NCBI GenBank assembly: GCA_902623005.1
Contig: CACNSC010000006.1
Location: 31,172 to 95,171 of the forward strand
Reading direction: 5' to 3'
DNA from: an uncultured Coxiella sp.
Lineage (GTDB): Bacteria; Pseudomonadota; Gammaproteobacteria; Coxiellales; Coxiellaceae
DNA: 64,000 nucleotides
A program made the translations under genes and the position numbers. Below are positions 18,676 through 27,383 of the stretch, one piece after another. Position 1 is the stretch's first letter, and every line of letters begins with the position of its first letter. Under the pieces are notes generated by a model that saw only the letters and a list, made by a program, of their open reading frames with translations, was not told where the DNA came from and searched no databases.

Positions 18676-19650
18676 TTGGCTGAAGCAAAATTAACACGGC
18701 ATTTAATTATCGAACCTGAAGATAACGATCGTCTAGCCTGCCTTTGTGGTCCTTTCAATCAAAACCTCTTGCAATTAGAGCGCTCACTTGGCGTTGAAAT
18801 TAACAACCGTGGCTGTGAGTTCGACATTATCGGCATTCCTGCATCGGTTGCGATAACTCAAGAAGCCTTACAAACACTTTACGATAAAACTTCTGAAACG
18901 GACACACTGACGAATAAGGATATTCAATTGCAAATTAAATCATTAGAGAGTGAGCAGGCCAGTGACGACATCAATGTTAAGCAAAAACTTGCTGACTCTA
19001 TCATCAAACTAAAGCAAGCACAGATCAGTCCAAAAACACTGAATCAGCGTCATTATCTGCAATCAATCCAACAATACGATATTAACTTTGGAATCGGACC
19101 TGCAGGAACTGGTAAAACTTTTCTAGCAGCAGCGTGCGCCGTCGATGCATTAGAACAAGAGAAGGTCAGTCGAATTATCTTAACTCGTCCTGCAGTTGAA
19201 GCTGGCGAAAGTTTAGGTTTTTTGCCAGGAGATTTAACACAAAAAGTCGATCCTTATTTACGTCCATTGTACGATGCCTTATTCGAACTCATGGGTGGTG
19301 ATCGCGTTGCTCAGCTGACTGAAAAACAACAAATTGAGATTGCTCCATTGGCTTTTATGCGAGGTCGAACACTCAACGATGCTTTTGTAATTCTTGATGA
19401 AGCGCAAAATACTACCAAAGAACAGATGAAAATGTTGCTTACACGGATTGGTTATGGATCTAAAGTTGTCATTACTGGAGACATTACTCAAGTCGATTTA
19501 CCTAAGCGTGTTGATTCGGGTTTACGTAACGCTCTCATGCTTTTACAGAATATTAATGCTGTGCGATTTACTTTTTTCACATCAACTGATGCTGTGAGAC
19601 ACCCTTTAGTGCAGAAAATAATTGAGGCTTATGAAAGCGCTGACGATTGA
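18676..19650 (+). CDS. ybeZ: PhoH-like ATPase (YbeZ), 324 aa
   Basis: The likely start is the TTG at 18676, preceded by GGGAGCAACA; no in-frame ATG fits. An N-terminal KH-like region (to about residue 110) precedes the PhoH ATPase core, with Walker A GPAGTGKTF (near residue 143) and Walker B VILDEAQNTT (near 238), followed by TGDITQVDLP. YbeZ is a cytosolic NTPase that works with YbeY in rRNA maturation and ribosome quality control. Its 3' end overlaps the ybeY start by 20 bases, supporting translational coupling. Confidence 0.94.
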   Translation: MAEAKLTRHLIIEPEDNDRLACLCGPFNQNLLQLERSLGVEINNRGCEFDIIGIPASVAITQEALQTLYDKTSETDTLTNKDIQLQIKSLESEQASDDINVKQKLADSIIKLKQAQISPKTLNQRHYLQSIQQYDINFGIGPAGTGKTFLAAACAVDALEQEKVSRIILTRPAVEAGESLGFLPGDLTQKVDPYLRPLYDALFELMGGDRVAQLTEKQQIEIAPLAFMRGRTLNDAFVILDEAQNTTKEQMKMLLTRIGYGSKVVITGDITQVDLPKRVDSGLRNALMLLQNINAVRFTFFTSTDAVRHPLVQKIIEAYESADD

Positions 19651-20113
19651 GATTATTAATCAGACGGAATTCCATCACTGCCCTACCGAAGATCAATTTA
19701 ACATGTGGCTGGATGCAGCACTCAAGCTTAAGATCGTTAGAGAACAAGTGCATCAATCCTCTCGTGATACAATAACATGTGTCATTGTAAACACTTCGGA
19801 CATGATTGATCTGAATGCTGAATTTCGAAACAAAGCAAAAACAACTAATGTACTCTCGTTTCCCGATGAACCGCATCCTGGAGAGCTTCCAACTTCTTGG
19901 GGAGACATTGTATTTTGTTATCAAACCATACAAAATGAAGCCAAGGATTCGAAAATTAATTTTCTTGACCATTTTGCTCATCTCACCATTCATGGCTTTT
20001 TACACTTATTGGGATACGATCATCAAAACGATAAAGAGGCTGACGAAATGGAATCATTAGAAATTTTAGCTCTACAGGAACTACAAATTAACAACCCTTA
20101 TAAAAATAACTGA
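19631..20113 (+). CDS. ybeY: Endoribonuclease YbeY, 160 aa
   Basis: The ATG at 19631 (MKALTIEIIN) gives the normal family length. The zinc-binding signature HGFLHLLGYDH lies near residue 120 and supplies the three His ligands. The preceding TNVLSFPDE motif is also diagnostic. YbeY is a metal-dependent RNase for 16S rRNA 3'-end maturation and 70S quality control. It overlaps ybeZ and is followed after 7 bases by ybeX. Confidence 0.95.
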   Translation: MKALTIEIINQTEFHHCPTEDQFNMWLDAALKLKIVREQVHQSSRDTITCVIVNTSDMIDLNAEFRNKAKTTNVLSFPDEPHPGELPTSWGDIVFCYQTIQNEAKDSKINFLDHFAHLTIHGFLHLLGYDHQNDKEADEMESLEILALQELQINNPYKNN

Positions 20114-20120
20114 GAGTCTC

Positions 20121-20969
20121 ATGCATAAAGAAAAAAATTCAGACAGTTCGAAATCTTGGCTTGATTGGTTAGCCTTTGCAGTGACTCGTGAACCACAAGA
20201 TATTGAGCAACTGTTAGATACGCTGGAACACGCAAAAGATAACCATCTGTTGAATGCCGATTCACTCAAAATGATTCGCGGTGTGCTTAAAGTGTCTGAA
20301 ATGGATGCCGGTGATGTGATGATTCCTCGCCCTCAGATGGTTGTCTTAGAGAGTGACATGACACCACAACAAGCATTACCTATTATCACTGAATCAGGAC
20401 ACTCACGCTTCCCCGTTGTTTCTGAGAGTCGTGATGAAGTCATCGGTGTCTTGATGGCAAAAGATTTACTTAAAGCACTTCCAAATTCTAGTGGCAGTGA
20501 GCAAACTATCGAGCATTTTGTTCGTCAAGCAACTTTTATTCCTGAGAGCAAACGACTCGACGTACTGCTCAAGGAGTTTCGCCTTAAACGCTATCACATC
20601 GCTATCATTGTTGATGAATACGGTAGTGTTTGTGGTTTGGTTACGATTGAGGATTTGCTCGAGCAAATCGTTGGCAACATTGAAGATGAATATGACACAA
20701 AAGTTGAAGAGGAAAGCATTACATTGGTCTCAGAGAATGAGTTTTTAGTCGATGCGCTAACACCTTTAGAAGAATTTAACACTTACTTTAAAACTAATTT
20801 AGAGCATGATGACAGTGATACTATCGGTGGCTTTGTGCTGCACAAGATGAGTCACATTCCCAAACAAGGCGAGTCAATAGACATTAAGGGCCTGCATATT
20901 AGTATTGTCAAAACACACAGTCGCCGTATTCAAAAGCTTCGTATTCTCCTTTCAGCGAAAGAAGAATAA
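20121..20969 (+). CDS. ybeX: CBS-domain protein YbeX/CorC, 282 aa
   Basis: After a short N-terminal region (MHKEKNSDSSKSW), a pair of CBS domains covers residues about 65-190 (VMIPRPQMVVLE, GHSRFPVV, AIIVDEYGSVCGLVTIED). It ends in a CorC/HlyC C-terminal domain (residues 205-280, with SDTIGGFVLHKM). The family lacks a membrane domain and is linked to magnesium/cobalt efflux and to ribosome metabolism. It lies between ybeY and lnt with gaps of 7 and 3 bases, as in most gammaproteobacteria. Confidence 0.94.
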   Translation: MHKEKNSDSSKSWLDWLAFAVTREPQDIEQLLDTLEHAKDNHLLNADSLKMIRGVLKVSEMDAGDVMIPRPQMVVLESDMTPQQALPIITESGHSRFPVVSESRDEVIGVLMAKDLLKALPNSSGSEQTIEHFVRQATFIPESKRLDVLLKEFRLKRYHIAIIVDEYGSVCGLVTIEDLLEQIVGNIEDEYDTKVEEESITLVSENEFLVDALTPLEEFNTYFKTNLEHDDSDTIGGFVLHKMSHIPKQGESIDIKGLHISIVKTHSRRIQKLRILLSAKEE

Positions 20970-20972
20970 CAT

Positions 20973-22436
20973 ATGTTGATCTATTGGTTAGCTTTAATTG
21001 CTGGTGCGATACTTCCTCTAGCGTTCTCGCCATTCGGTATATATGCCGTCGCATTCATAAGCCCGGCTCTGCTTTGCTACCTATGGATTAAATCAACTCC
21101 AAAACAAGCACTGCTCTGCGGACTACTATTTGGTGTCGGCTTCTTTGGAGTTGGGTTCTCTTGGATTTCTATTAGCATTCATAACTTTGGAAACGTGTCG
21201 CTTTGGCTAACCTGGATAGCAACTCTCGGTCTTGCCTGTTTTTTATCTTTGTTTATCGCAATTCCTGGCTATCTGTTTCAACGCTATGGGGGTACAAAGC
21301 CACTGGCTTTACAATGCTTATGTTTATTTCCAGCTGTTTGGTTATTGAGTGAGTACTTACGCAGCACTCTACTGACCGGCCTTCCCTGGCTTTTATTGGG
21401 CTACTCACAAACTGACTCTTTTTTGAGAGGCTTATCGCCACTGATTGGAACGTATGGTATTAGTCTTGTCGTCACGTTAATAGCCGGTAGCTTCGTATTA
21501 TGCCTTACCTCTAAAACTCTTAAAAATAGGCTAATTGCTATCGGCATTCTCTTGATCTTGATTATTCCAGCATCGCTTTTACACGATATTACATGGTCAA
21601 AGTCTACCGGAAAATCAATTAAGGTGAGTTTAATTCAAGGTAATTTTGAACAATTTCTTAAATGGGACAGTCATCTTTTACAGACTATTTTACAAACCTA
21701 TCTGCAATTAAGTATGCAACATCGAGACAGTCGTATTATTGTTTGGCCAGAAGCTGCCATCCCCTTCTACCCTAGCCAACTACCCAGCTACATGGATCAA
21801 ATTAAAACATTAGCATCGGATAGCAACACACTATTTTTACTGGGCGCTCCAACCACGTCAAAAAATAAAAAACGATTCTTTAATAGTCTATTGATGGTTG
21901 GCGCATCATCTGCACGATATGACAAACACTTCTTAGTTCCGTTTGGTGAATATACACCGTTTGAATCATGGCTTGAGCCATTATTCAATTCGTTTTCCGT
22001 ACCGATGTCGGATTTTTCAAAAGGAGCGAAACAACAAGGGATTCTCCATGATCAAGAGCTTAAGATTGCGCCATTTATTTGCTACGAGATTATTTATCCA
22101 AATTATGTCATCAAACACAGCATGGATAGCCAACTATTGGTTGTTATCAATGATGATGGCTGGTTTGGGCGTTCAATAGCACTTGCTCAGCACCTCCAAA
22201 TGGCACAAATGGCAGCACTTCAGACCAATCGATTTGTGTTGTTCTGTTCGAATACAGGGATTACCGCGATAATAGACCCTTTAGGTAAAATTATTAAATC
22301 CGGACCAATTGATCAACGCCTAGTTGTAACAGGGCCTATTACGCCTCAGCAAGGCAACACGCCACTGATGGTCATTGGCTTTCTGCCAACTGCAGTAATT
22401 ACAGTACTTTTATTACTGTTAGGTTTGATTTTATGA
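20973..22436 (+). CDS. lnt: Apolipoprotein N-acyltransferase Lnt, 487 aa
   Basis: The N-terminal third is a set of about six membrane segments and the last 20 residues form another. Between them lies a nitrilase-fold periplasmic domain with the catalytic triad: Glu in VWPEAAIPFYP, Lys in DKHFLVPFGEYTP and Cys in PFICYEIIYP. The enzyme adds the third acyl chain to the N-terminal Cys of outer-membrane lipoproteins. It is the last gene of the miaB-ybeZYX block. An inverted GAGTCT/AGACTC flanks the intergenic region after its stop. Confidence 0.96.
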   Translation: MLIYWLALIAGAILPLAFSPFGIYAVAFISPALLCYLWIKSTPKQALLCGLLFGVGFFGVGFSWISISIHNFGNVSLWLTWIATLGLACFLSLFIAIPGYLFQRYGGTKPLALQCLCLFPAVWLLSEYLRSTLLTGLPWLLLGYSQTDSFLRGLSPLIGTYGISLVVTLIAGSFVLCLTSKTLKNRLIAIGILLILIIPASLLHDITWSKSTGKSIKVSLIQGNFEQFLKWDSHLLQTILQTYLQLSMQHRDSRIIVWPEAAIPFYPSQLPSYMDQIKTLASDSNTLFLLGAPTTSKNKKRFFNSLLMVGASSARYDKHFLVPFGEYTPFESWLEPLFNSFSVPMSDFSKGAKQQGILHDQELKIAPFICYEIIYPNYVIKHSMDSQLLVVINDDGWFGRSIALAQHLQMAQMAALQTNRFVLFCSNTGITAIIDPLGKIIKSGPIDQRLVVTGPITPQQGNTPLMVIGFLPTAVITVLLLLLGLIL

Positions 22437-22476
22437 GTCTAAGAAAAAGCGAGATAGTAGTTTCGAGTAAAAAAAA

Positions 22477-22656
22477 CTAAGACTCAGATGGACTGACGAT
22501 CATAGGACCTACGTTATCGTCGTGAGCTTGATTCCATTCGCGATGGGAGCCATCACAGAGTGGAAATTTCTTTGACTGCCAGCAACGACATAGTGCAACT
22601 TTCTTATCAATAACAAGTTCAGCGCGTTCATCATGACTATTGGTATTAATCTTCAT
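22477..22656 (-). CDS. Small CDGSH iron-sulfur domain protein, 59 aa
   Basis: On the minus strand the ATG at 22656 opens a 59-residue protein. Its centre reads CRCWQSKKFPLCDGSH, an exact fit to the CDGSH pattern C-x-C-x2-S-x3-P-x-C-D-G-S-H, with three Cys and one His binding a 2Fe-2S cluster. There is a single motif and no membrane anchor, so it is a soluble one-domain member. It starts 16 bases after the end of the cyo-linked membrane protein gene, so it is likely the last gene of the cyo operon, with a plausible redox or cluster-transfer role. The family match is strong. Confidence 0.88.
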   Translation of the reverse strand: MKINTNSHDERAELVIDKKVALCRCWQSKKFPLCDGSHREWNQAHDDNVGPMIVSPSES

Positions 22657-22672
22657 GAGTTAGTTTTTAACC

Positions 22673-23062
22673 TCATTTGTATAAGGGGACAATATAACCG
22701 GCAAATATCAATAAGCAGCCAAAGATCAGACCGAAAACTGCAAATAATACGGGTACAAATGAAATGTTACTAGATATAATTCTAACCCAAAGGTGCACAA
22801 ACCAAATCCTAAATACACCCACTAAAAATAAGATTCCACCAATGACGGGCAAAGTCAACTGCCAACCTTGAGCACCTGGATGAGGAAAGTGAAGCACTAA
22901 GCTTCCGACCAGTACTGGCAAAACTCCACCTAAGATAAAGCCAGAGGGTCCGCCAAGCATTTTTCTAGCCATTTGCTCATAGTGCTTTAGATGAAACAGA
23001 AAGCCGATCGAGATGATCATGGTTGTAACGGCAAATGCTCTCGTCAGATTGATATAGTCCAT
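22673..23062 (-). CDS. Cyo-linked small membrane protein, 129 aa
   Basis: ATG at 23062 with AAGGGAAA upstream. Four hydrophobic segments lie near residues 8-24, 38-60, 69-88 and 98-125, with a short charged loop HLKHYEQMARK after the first. It occupies the place after cyoD where cyoE (heme O synthase) often sits, but it is far too short for CyoE and has none of its Asp-rich motifs. The family is not recognised. Position in the operon suggests a role in oxidase assembly or the quinol oxidase membrane complex, which is inference. Confidence 0.8.
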   Translation of the reverse strand: MDYINLTRAFAVTTMIISIGFLFHLKHYEQMARKMLGGPSGFILGGVLPVLVGSLVLHFPHPGAQGWQLTLPVIGGILFLVGVFRIWFVHLWVRIISSNISFVPVLFAVFGLIFGCLLIFAGYIVPLYK

Positions 23063-23123
23063 TATAAGTTTTCCCTTTTAAACCCTTGTCATTATTGAAC
23101 GGCAGAGCCGGTATGGTCAACCG

Positions 23124-23471
23124 TTAGTGCATCATAAAGTAATTGAGGCTAGTCATAATCCACACAGAACCCCCAATAAGAACCACTAAAACAACACCAG
23201 TGAAAATAAAACTCATCACGTTGGTCTGACCTTGTTGTGTCGCCGTGTTTAAGCGTAAGAAGCAGATAACTTGGACAAAAAACTGGATAATCGCCGAAAC
23301 AAAGATAATCTCCATTAATAGCATCTTAGAACCAACTTCATGCATTACCGCTAAGAAAGGAATGAGCGTTAAGATAACGCACAAAACAAAGCCTAGTAGA
23401 TAAATTCCAAAGGTTTTAGTTCCAGTACCAAAGTCCTGATCTTGACCGATATGATTTGATGATTGATTCAT
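23124..23471 (-). CDS. cyoD: Cytochrome o ubiquinol oxidase subunit IV (CyoD), 115 aa
   Basis: I take the ATG at 23471 ([12 protein letters not shown]), which overlaps the cyoC stop by 4 bases. The longer open frame upstream is out-of-frame cyoC sequence. Three membrane segments and the motifs GFVLCVILTLIPF and QFFVQVICFLRL are typical of CyoD, the small subunit that helps assemble copper B into subunit I. Length matches the family (about 110 residues). Confidence 0.93.
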   Translation of the reverse strand: MNQSSNHIGQDQDFGTGTKTFGIYLLGFVLCVILTLIPFLAVMHEVGSKMLLMEIIFVSAIIQFFVQVICFLRLNTATQQGQTNVMSFIFTGVVLVVLIGGSVWIMTSLNYFMMH

Positions 23472-24067
23472 GATTGTATATACCCCAGCAGATAAACCAC
23501 AGTGAAAACAAAAATCCAAACAATGTCTAGAAAATTCCAAAATAAGCCAAGGTAAGTCAGGCGACGCTGCACGATACCACTGAAACCTAACTTCCAACCC
23601 TGATAAATCATAACTAGAATCCATAGCAAGCCAAATGAGACGTGAAGACCGTGAGTGGCGACTAATGTAAAGAAGGCCGAGGCACTGGCACTCGCAGTCC
23701 AGCTATATCCTTCATGAACTAAATGCACAAACTCATTAACTTCCATTGCGACAAAACAGAAACCTAACACAAAAGTGAGTGCAAGCAGATTGAGTGATAA
23801 TGACGTCTTATTTTTGTAACTTGCGATCATGGCGAGGCCAAAAGATAAGTTACTAAATAGTAAGAACATGGTTTCACCGAGCACGTAATTTAAGTTGACC
23901 AAAGGTGCGAGAGAAGGACCATAAGCATGCGGGTGATGAAGTACCAAGTAGGCAGCAAATAAAGACCCGAATAAAATACAGTCGGTCATGATGTAAAGCC
24001 AAAAGCCTAGGACATCAATTGAATCTGTGTTGTGACCGTGATCATGGGTCATTTCAGTGGAACTCAT
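23468..24067 (-). CDS. cyoC: Cytochrome o ubiquinol oxidase subunit III (CyoC), 199 aa
   Basis: Five membrane segments with the subunit III features [15 protein letters not shown] (here [15 protein letters not shown]) near residue 25, [19 protein letters not shown] near residue 130 and a C-terminal [20 protein letters not shown]. The start overlaps the cyoB stop by 4 bases and the stop overlaps cyoD. It is a non-catalytic core subunit of the heme-copper quinol oxidase in the inner membrane. Confidence 0.95.
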   Translation of the reverse strand: MSSTEMTHDHGHNTDSIDVLGFWLYIMTDCILFGSLFAAYLVLHHPHAYGPSLAPLVNLNYVLGETMFLLFSNLSFGLAMIASYKNKTSLSLNLLALTFVLGFCFVAMEVNEFVHLVHEGYSWTASASASAFFTLVATHGLHVSFGLLWILVMIYQGWKLGFSGIVQRRLTYLGLFWNFLDIVWIFVFTVVYLLGYIQS

Positions 24068-26067
24068 GCGTGTGCCTCCTCGACGTGTGCTCGCTCGATA
24101 TTTTCGACCTCATCGGCTTTGACGTAGTAGTCTGTGTCTAGATTAAAACTCTTAACAATAACAGTGATGATCACGCCAAGCATCCCAATGATACCAGGTA
24201 TGACCATGTGCCAAATCATAGAAAAACCAAATAATGCCGCGAATAGACTGATAATAAAGCCTGCTGGTGTTGAACGCGGCATGTGAATATCCTCATAACC
24301 ATCTGCAAGCTCAGGAACACGCTTACCCTCTGCTTTACTCGCTTGTTTTTTATACCAATAGTCATCAATCTGATCGACCGTCGGGATATGAGCAAAGTTA
24401 TAGAATGGAGCCGGCGATGATAAAGACCACTCTAAAGTACGACCATCCCATGGGTCACCAGTTTTGTCGCGCAGTTCTTCACGGTGTTTGATACTGTAGA
24501 GCAACTGCCAGACCTGGCACAAGAAACCTAGGAATATCAGAGCGGCACCAAAGGCTGCAATGATGAGATAGGGCTTGTAGGCAAGATTTTCAAAATGAAA
24601 ATTACGTCGCATTGCTCCCATAAGACCTAATGGATACAAAGGCATAAAAGCAATGTAAAACCCTGAGACCCAGAGCCAGAAAGCATATTTTCCTCGACGT
24701 TCGTCTAACATAAAACCAAAAACTTTCGGAAACCAGAACGATAGTCCAGCGAAAAATCCAAATAACACACCGCCAATAATGACATTATGGAAGTGTGAAA
24801 CAAGGAATAGACTATTGTGGGTTTGGAAATCTACTGGTGGAATAGACATCATAACACCAGCCATACCGCCAATCGCAAAAGTCGTGAAAAAAGCCATGAT
24901 CCACATCATGGGAGTTGGAAAAACAATATCACCTCTAAACATAGTGAATAGCCAGTTAAAGACTTTCACCCCTGTAGGGATAGCAATAATAATCGTCATG
25001 ATACCAAAGAAAGCATTGACGTTGGCACCTGCGCCCATGGTAAAGAAGTGATGAAGCCAGACAATGAAAGATAAGAAACCGATCAATAAAATAGCTCCAA
25101 CCATCGTGGTATAGCCGAATAAACGTTTGCGAGAGAATGTCGCAACCACCTCTGAAAAGACGCCAAAGATAGGCAAGATTAGAATGTATACTTCCGGATG
25201 CCCCCAAGCCCAAATCATGTTGATATACATCATGATGTTTCCACCTTGGGTTTGAGTGAAGAAATGCATATCCATGGTTCTATCTAGTGCAAGCAGACCT
25301 AGTGTTACTGTTAAAATCGGGAAAGCTAGAGCAACAAGAACCATTGCACATAGTGATGCCCAGACAAACACCGGCATTTTCATTAAGGTCATACCAGGGC
25401 AACGCATTTTTAGAATAGTCACGGTGAAGTTAATTCCCGACAAGAGACTTCCGACCCCCGAGATCTGTAGTACCCATATGAAGTAATCGACGCCCGTGTC
25501 AGGGCTATATTTCAAGCCTGATAAGGGTGGATATGCTAACCAACCAGCACGATCCCAGTTACCAATGACCAATGAGACCATCATGAAGCCTGCTGAAACT
25601 AATGTCAGCCAGAAGCTTAGTGAGTTCAAATAAGGATAAGCAACGTCTCTGGCACCAATTTGTAACGGCAGTATCATGTTGATAACACCAAAGATCAGTG
25701 GCATTGCCACAAAAAAGATCATAATCACACCGTGCTCAGAGAAGAACTGATTATAGTAAGCAGGATCCATATAACCTAAGTGACCAGGGCCTACAGAAGT
25801 CGCTTGTTGAGCCCGCATCATCATGGCCTGGATAAGCGCTCTGATAAACATCACGAAGGCAAGCATGACGTACATGATACCGATTTTTTTATGATCGACA
25901 GTACAAATCCACTCGTTCCACACATATTTCCACTTACCAAAATACGTGATGGAGCCCAACACCAAGAAAAGACCTAAAAATAGAACACTGCCCGCACCGT
26001 AGAGCGTGATGGGATCGTCAGGCAATGCGTCGAGTGATAATTTACCAAAAATTAAGTGTTCTAACAT
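24064..26067 (-). CDS. cyoB: Cytochrome o ubiquinol oxidase subunit I (CyoB), 667 aa
   Basis: This is the catalytic subunit of the proton-pumping bo3 oxidase. Heme and copper ligands are present: [12 protein letters not shown] supplies the cross-linked His-Tyr pair, [10 protein letters not shown] gives the two other copper B His residues, and [10 protein letters not shown] gives the heme His residues. The low-spin heme His is in [11 protein letters not shown]. About 15 membrane segments are visible, and length agrees with E. coli CyoB (663). ATG at 26067 with AGAGGT upstream, 23 bases after cyoA. Confidence 0.97.
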   Translation of the reverse strand: MLEHLIFGKLSLDALPDDPITLYGAGSVLFLGLFLVLGSITYFGKWKYVWNEWICTVDHKKIGIMYVMLAFVMFIRALIQAMMMRAQQATSVGPGHLGYMDPAYYNQFFSEHGVIMIFFVAMPLIFGVINMILPLQIGARDVAYPYLNSLSFWLTLVSAGFMMVSLVIGNWDRAGWLAYPPLSGLKYSPDTGVDYFIWVLQISGVGSLLSGINFTVTILKMRCPGMTLMKMPVFVWASLCAMVLVALAFPILTVTLGLLALDRTMDMHFFTQTQGGNIMMYINMIWAWGHPEVYILILPIFGVFSEVVATFSRKRLFGYTTMVGAILLIGFLSFIVWLHHFFTMGAGANVNAFFGIMTIIIAIPTGVKVFNWLFTMFRGDIVFPTPMMWIMAFFTTFAIGGMAGVMMSIPPVDFQTHNSLFLVSHFHNVIIGGVLFGFFAGLSFWFPKVFGFMLDERRGKYAFWLWVSGFYIAFMPLYPLGLMGAMRRNFHFENLAYKPYLIIAAFGAALIFLGFLCQVWQLLYSIKHREELRDKTGDPWDGRTLEWSLSSPAPFYNFAHIPTVDQIDDYWYKKQASKAEGKRVPELADGYEDIHMPRSTPAGFIISLFAALFGFSMIWHMVIPGIIGMLGVIITVIVKSFNLDTDYYVKADEVENIERAHVEEAHA

Positions 26068-26090
26068 TCGCTTATACCTCTGCGTTTATC

Positions 26091-26966
26091 TCAACTGTTA
26101 CTGTGTAACCAATGGGTGTTTTCCATGTACTGCATCATGATTTTCTTAAACAAGTTATCCGGGACCGTGGAGAAATATTCTGGCGGTGGATTAGTTGTTG
26201 GTTTATACAATTGCGCATAACCTTCGAATGAAAGTGGCTTACCATCACGTCGAACCTTGTCGATCCAGGAAGAGAATTCAGTATCAGAGACCACATGAAC
26301 AGGAAAATGCATAAACGAGAACCCATCACCATTGAGCTGAGTGTTAAGACCCTCGTAAACGCCTTCATGGGATGAATACATGTGCAAGCGTGTTCTCATC
26401 CCGGCCATTGCGAAGATTTGCCCGACAAGCTGAGGGATGTTAAACGCGCTCATTGGGGCGTCTGCTGTTATTAGGAACTGAACCTGTTTATTGACTGGTA
26501 GATACAGGTCATTGATGGTTGCAATACCCTCATCTGGATAGATAAACATCCATTTCCATTGCAGGGCGACAACCTGCACTTGCTCAACAGGACCTGGCTT
26601 GTCTAACTTACGGTAAGGATCAAGCTCGTGAGTACTCTTCCAGAGTATTATACCAAGCAATACGATTATTATAGTAGGAATCCCCCACCAGAAAACCTCT
26701 AAAATCGTACTGTGTGACCATTCAGGCCTGAATTGACCTTTACGTTTTTTAGCCCTGTAACGATAGGCGAAAGCAAAACTCATAAAGATAACTGGCAACA
26801 CAACAATTAGCATTAATGCTGCGGTATCGAACATCAAGGCACGTTCTTGTGAAGAAACCCAGCCTTTTGGGTTGAGAAAGCCGAGACTATCGGCCCAACA
26901 TGAATACGAAAGCCCGAGCCCGAGCAATAAAATAACTAACTGAAAAACACGACTTTTTAATCTCAT
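26091..26966 (-). CDS. cyoA: Cytochrome o ubiquinol oxidase subunit II (CyoA), 291 aa
   Basis: An N-terminal signal segment ends near Cys23 (GLGLSYSCWADS), an imperfect lipobox. Two further membrane segments and a cupredoxin-like periplasmic domain follow (residues about 125-225: WKWMFIYPDEG, FNIPQLVGQIFAMAGM). As expected for a quinol oxidase, the copper A ligands are missing. The C-terminal region carries the COX aromatic-rich motif (GYAQLYKPT). It is the first gene of cyoABCD. A perfect 19-base inverted repeat lies between it and the upstream gene. Confidence 0.95.
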   Translation of the reverse strand: MRLKSRVFQLVILLLGLGLSYSCWADSLGFLNPKGWVSSQERALMFDTAALMLIVVLPVIFMSFAFAYRYRAKKRKGQFRPEWSHSTILEVFWWGIPTIIIVLLGIILWKSTHELDPYRKLDKPGPVEQVQVVALQWKWMFIYPDEGIATINDLYLPVNKQVQFLITADAPMSAFNIPQLVGQIFAMAGMRTRLHMYSSHEGVYEGLNTQLNGDGFSFMHFPVHVVSDTEFSSWIDKVRRDGKPLSFEGYAQLYKPTTNPPPEYFSTVPDNLFKKIMMQYMENTHWLHSNS

Positions 26967-26992
26967 ACCTTAACCTTATGTAAGATACTTTT

Positions 26993-27011
26993 TTGCTCAA
27001 TATTTGAGCAA
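26993..27011 (-). promoter_or_regulatory. Perfect inverted repeat upstream of cyoA
   Basis: TTGCTCAA-TAT-TTGAGCAA is a perfect 8-bp-arm palindrome 27-45 bases upstream of the cyoA start codon. Position and symmetry suit a dimeric repressor operator or a 5'-leader hairpin. It is not followed by a T run in the cyo direction, so a terminator is unlikely. The regulator is unknown. Confidence 0.5.
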
Positions 27012-27149
27012 ATAAGAACCTAAATTTGTGTCTCAAAATACCGAATTCTTAGCGAACGGTATATACTAAAACTGAGCCTTCGGCAAGCAAAATGCTTACA
27101 TTGTTACAAAAAACTTTGCGGCGGAAAGGCGGAATGCACAGTGCTATAA

Positions 27150-27362
27150 CTAATGCGCATTACCAAGCGCCTCTCCGAGTTGCTGACTTAAACTAGTACC
27201 AAAGTCCTCCCCTTGTTTCTGATAAAAAGCCTCACCGGAAGCCGCACCCGCGCTGGCAGCATCTTGTGACGCTGTATTTGCTTCTGAACTGCATCCTGCA
27301 ACTATCACTAAGGCAGACATAGCAGACAAACTAATCAATCGCTTCAAAAACATCACCCTCAT
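27150..27362 (-). CDS. Small lipoprotein, 70 aa
   Basis: ATG at 27362 has GAGGAG 9 bases upstream. A signal peptide (MRVMFLKRLISLSAMSALVI) ends in the lipobox VAGC near residue 24, so the mature protein of about 47 residues is lipid-anchored and starts with Cys. The mature part is Ala/Ser/Gln/Gly-rich without known domains. It follows putA by 21 bases, so it belongs to the ppa-putA transcript. Function unknown. Confidence 0.8.
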   Translation of the reverse strand: MRVMFLKRLISLSAMSALVIVAGCSSEANTASQDAASAGAASGEAFYQKQGEDFGTSLSQQLGEALGNAH

Positions 27363-27383
27363 AACAAATTACTCCTCGTAAGC

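Noticed and set aside
19577..19993. Antisense 138-codon frame over ybeY
   Set aside because: It lies opposite the end of ybeZ and ybeY, both well-supported genes; its composition is that of a shadow frame.
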